A stretch of DNA of 64,000 nt from CAZEHS01 sp964424355 (GTDB taxonomy: Bacteria > Bacillota > Clostridia > Peptostreptococcales > Acidaminobacteraceae). The DNA is taken from assembly GCA_964424355.1 (NCBI GenBank), contig CAYRIO010000016.1, positions 8,500 through 72,499 on the forward strand, in the 5' to 3' direction. A program made the position numbers and the translations under genes. The notes under the pieces were generated by a model. That model had not been told where the DNA came from, did not search any database, and worked only from the letters and a program-made list of their open reading frames with translations. Below, piece after piece: positions 61,302 to 64,000 of the stretch. Position 1 is the stretch's first letter, and every line of letters starts with the position of its first letter.

Positions 61302-63287
61302 ATGGCAATAGAACGCATGGAGATGATGAATGTGGTTGGCCACTGTGAAGATATGAGCAAGGCCCTTAGGGACCTGGTCGTACTCGGGTGTCTCCAGCCA
61401 ATACGGGAAATACAGCAGAGTCACATTGCATCAACCCTGGAGACCATGTCATTTGATGTGTCGGAGGCGCCGAAGTGGGTGCAGTTCCCGTCCAGCAAGT
61501 GGGAATACCGGGAAGCGCAGATGCATCTGGAACTGCTGATGAGCCGTATGGGAATCAGAGGAGAGGTTAATACCGGTGAATTCGGGGATGACTATGACTT
61601 CAAGGATATTGAAAGCAATATCAACGTCATGTTCGATCGATTTGCAGGGCTCCTGAAGCAGGTTGAAGGGTTTGAGAAGGAGAGAAAGAAACTGGATCGA
61701 TTCCGGATCATTTCACTCCTGAAGGAAGTGAACCTGGATTTCAACGAGCTTGAAAGCATGAAGCACTACAGCTACCGGATCGGATCCATTTCAAAGGAAC
61801 ACCGCGACAAGCTGACCATCAACTACGAAAACATTTCGGCAGCGGTCATGCACGTGGGGGAATGGCAAGGTCAGGAGATTTACACGGTGGTATTCCCAAA
61901 GGACTTGGAAGCTGAAAACCTGCGGATTCTCAGATCCATTGATTTTGAGGAGTATGAGATTCTCAAGGATTACCTGGATGTTCCGGCACGGATGATTGAG
62001 CGGGTTGACGGACGGATTGCGGAAATTGATGCGGATCTGGAAAAGCTCAACCTTGAGATGGACAGATTCAGAAGCAACTTTGAACCGACAATCAAGGACT
62101 GCTATAACAAGCTTAAAATGGAAGAGGCCCTGGTAGATATCCGGAGCCAGGTCACGATTACCCGCAATTTCTTCTTTGTCAGCGCATGGGTCACCCAGCG
62201 GGAGGCCGCCAAGGCGATGAAGGAACTTGAGCGGTATGGCGATCGTCTGATTATCACCCTCAAGGAAGAACACGCCGTTGAAGAGGTTCATGTCAGACCA
62301 ACGAAGCTTCGCAACAATTGGCTGGTACGCCCTTTCGAATTGCTTGTGAAAACCTACGGGACACCGAATTATCAGGAAATGGATCCTACCTTCTTCGTAG
62401 CGATCACCTATATGATGCTTTTCGGAATCATGTTTGGAGATTTAGGACAGGGCTTCATCCTCTTCCTGGCAGGCCTTTTCGTTTCAAAGAAGGTCAATGC
62501 CATGGGCGGCGGCATCCTCAGCCGGATCGGGATCTGTTCCATGATCACCGGTACGCTGTTTGACAGCTTCTTTGGGATGGAACATGTGATTTCGAAGGTG
62601 ACGGCGGCCATATTCGGTCATGCCGCATCGGAGGCCTTTCACTTCTACACCATGGAAAACATCAATACGGTCATGGCGCTTTCGGTACTCGGCGGTATCG
62701 TCCTGCTGTTCATCAGCTACGGTATCAGTATCTTCAATAAACTGAAGGTCGGCGATGTCGCAGGCGGTATACTGGGAGACAAAGGGATTGCCGGTTGTGT
62801 GCTCTATATCATGCTTCTGCAGCTGATAGCGGGTATCGCCATGGGCGCTCCGATTATCCCCACCGGCGTGGCGGTGACAGTGATTGTCATCTTGACCCTG
62901 CTGATAGCCCTCAGGCATCCGATCGTGAACCTGGTCCAGAATCACCGGCCCATCCTTCACGAGTCTGTTGGCGCATTTACAGTTGAAGCATTCTTTGAAA
63001 CGTTTGAAGCATACCTGGCGTATTTCAGCAACACCCTCTCCTTTGTCAGGGTTGGCGCCTTTGCACTGAATCATGTGGGCATGTTCACAGTTTTCATCAT
63101 CCTTGCGGATATGATCGGCGGAATGGGTGGAAAAATCAGCATGTATCTGCTGGGCAACATCATCATTCTGGGGCTGGAAGGCATGATCGTCTTGATCCAG
63201 GGTATGAGGCTTGTATATTATGAGATTTTCAGTAAGTTCTTCACCGGAGATGGCGTCGACTTCAAGGCCATCACTCTGGAAGCATAG
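61302..63287 (+). CDS. ntpI: V-type ATP synthase subunit I
   Basis: ATG 61302 has TCAGGAG 8 bases upstream; GTG 61293 overlaps that site. The 661-residue protein has a long cytoplasmic helical N-terminal half (~350 residues) and about seven C-terminal membrane segments. The ion-channel arginine is in NTLSFVRVGAFALNH. It is the stator that carries ions past the rotor ring. The gene for the rotor proteolipid (K), usually next, is not between this gene and subunit E. Confidence 0.95.
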   Translation: MAIERMEMMNVVGHCEDMSKALRDLVVLGCLQPIREIQQSHIASTLETMSFDVSEAPKWVQFPSSKWEYREAQMHLELLMSRMGIRGEVNTGEFGDDYDFKDIESNINVMFDRFAGLLKQVEGFEKERKKLDRFRIISLLKEVNLDFNELESMKHYSYRIGSISKEHRDKLTINYENISAAVMHVGEWQGQEIYTVVFPKDLEAENLRILRSIDFEEYEILKDYLDVPARMIERVDGRIAEIDADLEKLNLEMDRFRSNFEPTIKDCYNKLKMEEALVDIRSQVTITRNFFFVSAWVTQREAAKAMKELERYGDRLIITLKEEHAVEEVHVRPTKLRNNWLVRPFELLVKTYGTPNYQEMDPTFFVAITYMMLFGIMFGDLGQGFILFLAGLFVSKKVNAMGGGILSRIGICSMITGTLFDSFFGMEHVISKVTAAIFGHAASEAFHFYTMENINTVMALSVLGGIVLLFISYGISIFNKLKVGDVAGGILGDKGIAGCVLYIMLLQLIAGIAMGAPIIPTGVAVTVIVILTLLIALRHPIVNLVQNHRPILHESVGAFTVEAFFETFEAYLAYFSNTLSFVRVGAFALNHVGMFTVFIILADMIGGMGGKISMYLLGNIIILGLEGMIVLIQGMRLVYYEIFSKFFTGDGVDFKAITLEA

Positions 63288-63316
63288 CAGGACACTGAAC
63301 AGAGAGGTGGGTGTAT

Positions 63317-63961
63317 ATGGTTACACTGGACGACAAGTTTTCGTCATTCAGCAAATTGGTCTTAGACAAGGCGACGAACACATTTGAAGAACAGATCCGT
63401 CTGATGGAACAACGCAACAAAGAACAAATGGAACAGTTCAAAGTTGATTTGGAGAACAAATCAAAAGAGATGAAGAGCAAGGCCCAGCATCAGGCTCAGC
63501 ACGAGAAGAAGCTTCTTCTCTCCAAGGTTCACCTTGAGCGCAAGCGCAAGGTGATGACGCTGAAGGATGAACTGATGGATGTCCTGATACAAAAGGTCCG
63601 GCAGGAGCTGCAGTCGTTTTCCGAATCTCCGGAATACGGCGCAGCCATCAGTGATCGCCTGGAGCTTTTCAAGGATGGATTCAAGGATCTGGATTCTGCA
63701 ATCATCCAGCTCAGTGAGAGAGATCTGACCCATCACAAAGCAGCAATTCAAGCCCAGATTGAAGCTGAATACCCCCGCATTAAGGGCAACATCACATTCG
63801 AAACCCTTTCTCCGGAATACATCGGCGGATTCATTCTTTTCAATGGGTCACGGACAGTCAGGTACGACGCAACATTGAAGGCGCTTCTTGAAGACTGGAT
63901 GGATCGAATCGGCGAAATGCTCCATGATACTTTGAATAAGGCAGGGATGAACAATGGATAA
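63317..63961 (+). CDS. ntpE: V-type ATP synthase subunit E
   Basis: ATG 63317 follows AGAGGTGGG; a GTG two codons earlier is less well placed. The 214-residue protein has an N-terminal coiled coil (FEEQIRLMEQRNKEQMEQF) and a C-terminal globular domain with EYIGGFILF near the end, as in subunit E. It forms the peripheral stalk that holds the A/B head. It overlaps the next gene by 8 bases. Confidence 0.9.
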   Translation: MVTLDDKFSSFSKLVLDKATNTFEEQIRLMEQRNKEQMEQFKVDLENKSKEMKSKAQHQAQHEKKLLLSKVHLERKRKVMTLKDELMDVLIQKVRQELQSFSESPEYGAAISDRLELFKDGFKDLDSAIIQLSERDLTHHKAAIQAQIEAEYPRIKGNITFETLSPEYIGGFILFNGSRTVRYDATLKALLEDWMDRIGEMLHDTLNKAGMNNG

Positions 63962-64000
63962 AAGTCAGGCCAGAGTGACCATGGTCAACGGACCGGTAGT
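63954..64000 (+). CDS. ntpA: V-type ATP synthase catalytic subunit A (N-terminal fragment)
   Basis: ATG 63954 overlaps the subunit E stop. The visible 15 complete codons read MDKSQARVTMVNGPV, which fits the start of the catalytic A subunit (family pattern 'G.v..v.GPvV'). The gene runs off the right edge. No subunit F gene lies between E and A, unlike the usual E-C-F-A order. Confidence 0.8.
   Translation, partial: MDKSQARVTMVNGPV

Overview
The window looks like a chromosomal segment of an anaerobic Firmicute, most likely in the Clostridia. The reasons are a V-type ATPase operon, S-layer-homology (SLH) proteins, many secreted proteins with the copper-amine-oxidase-N-type stalk domain, Gram-positive ribosome binding sites, and no lipid A or porin genes. 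The exact taxon cannot be read from the sequence. No rRNA, tRNA or CRISPR array was seen.

Layout. 0.1-11.1 kb holds two large SLH surface proteins, a small coiled-coil protein, an exported S41 protease, a leucine-rich-repeat surface protein on the minus strand, pyrG behind a structured leader, and a stalk-domain protein. 11.2-38 kb is a surface-polysaccharide locus: rfbC-rfbB-rfbD, a ruined glycosyltransferase, rfbA, a Wzm/Wzt-type ABC exporter, a PAPS-type sulfotransferase, a three-domain glycosyltransferase, a sugar epimerase and an acyltransferase. A nested transposon follows (an IS21-family element inside an IS3-family orfA, with a 7-bp target duplication). Then comes a lipid-linked-sugar module: GT39, UbiA-type phosphoribosyltransferase, SDR, FAD oxidoreductase, GtrA, methyltransferase, HAD phosphatase, SDR, B12-radical SAM enzyme and a second acyltransferase. 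From about 15 to 39 kb the DNA is visibly more AT-rich than its flanks, suggesting acquired cassettes.

39.2-47.2 kb is a sulfate-activation operon: cysD, cysN carrying a degenerate APS-kinase domain, a HEPN/MNT pair, cysQ, an Rrf2 regulator, an SsuABC-like importer and a free-standing cysC. No sulfite- or PAPS-reducing gene is present. 47.2-57.4 kb holds two glycosyltransferases, a WbaP-type initiating sugar-phosphate transferase, a probable major S-layer protein behind a consensus promoter and structured leader, a TolC-like helical surface protein, an O-antigen-ligase-like enzyme and a NeuD-type acetyltransferase. 57.7-59.4 kb is another SLH protein. 59.8-64 kb is the start of a V-ATPase operon (H/G, C, I, E, A) with no K or F gene in the visible part.

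How it fits together (inference). dTDP-rhamnose and other sugars are assembled on undecaprenyl phosphate primed by the WbaP-like enzyme, exported by the ABC transporter, and moved by the ligase-like enzyme onto an acceptor. The order recalls the S-layer glycosylation loci of Geobacillus and Paenibacillus. The sulfotransferase plus a dedicated PAPS supply and PAP-removal system point to a sulfated glycan. The UbiA/GtrA/FAD/SDR/HAD set resembles, by function, the mycobacterial decaprenyl-phospho-arabinose pathway. Together they suggest a sulfated, pentofuranose-containing S-layer or wall glycan, which I regard as the most interesting hypothesis in the window.
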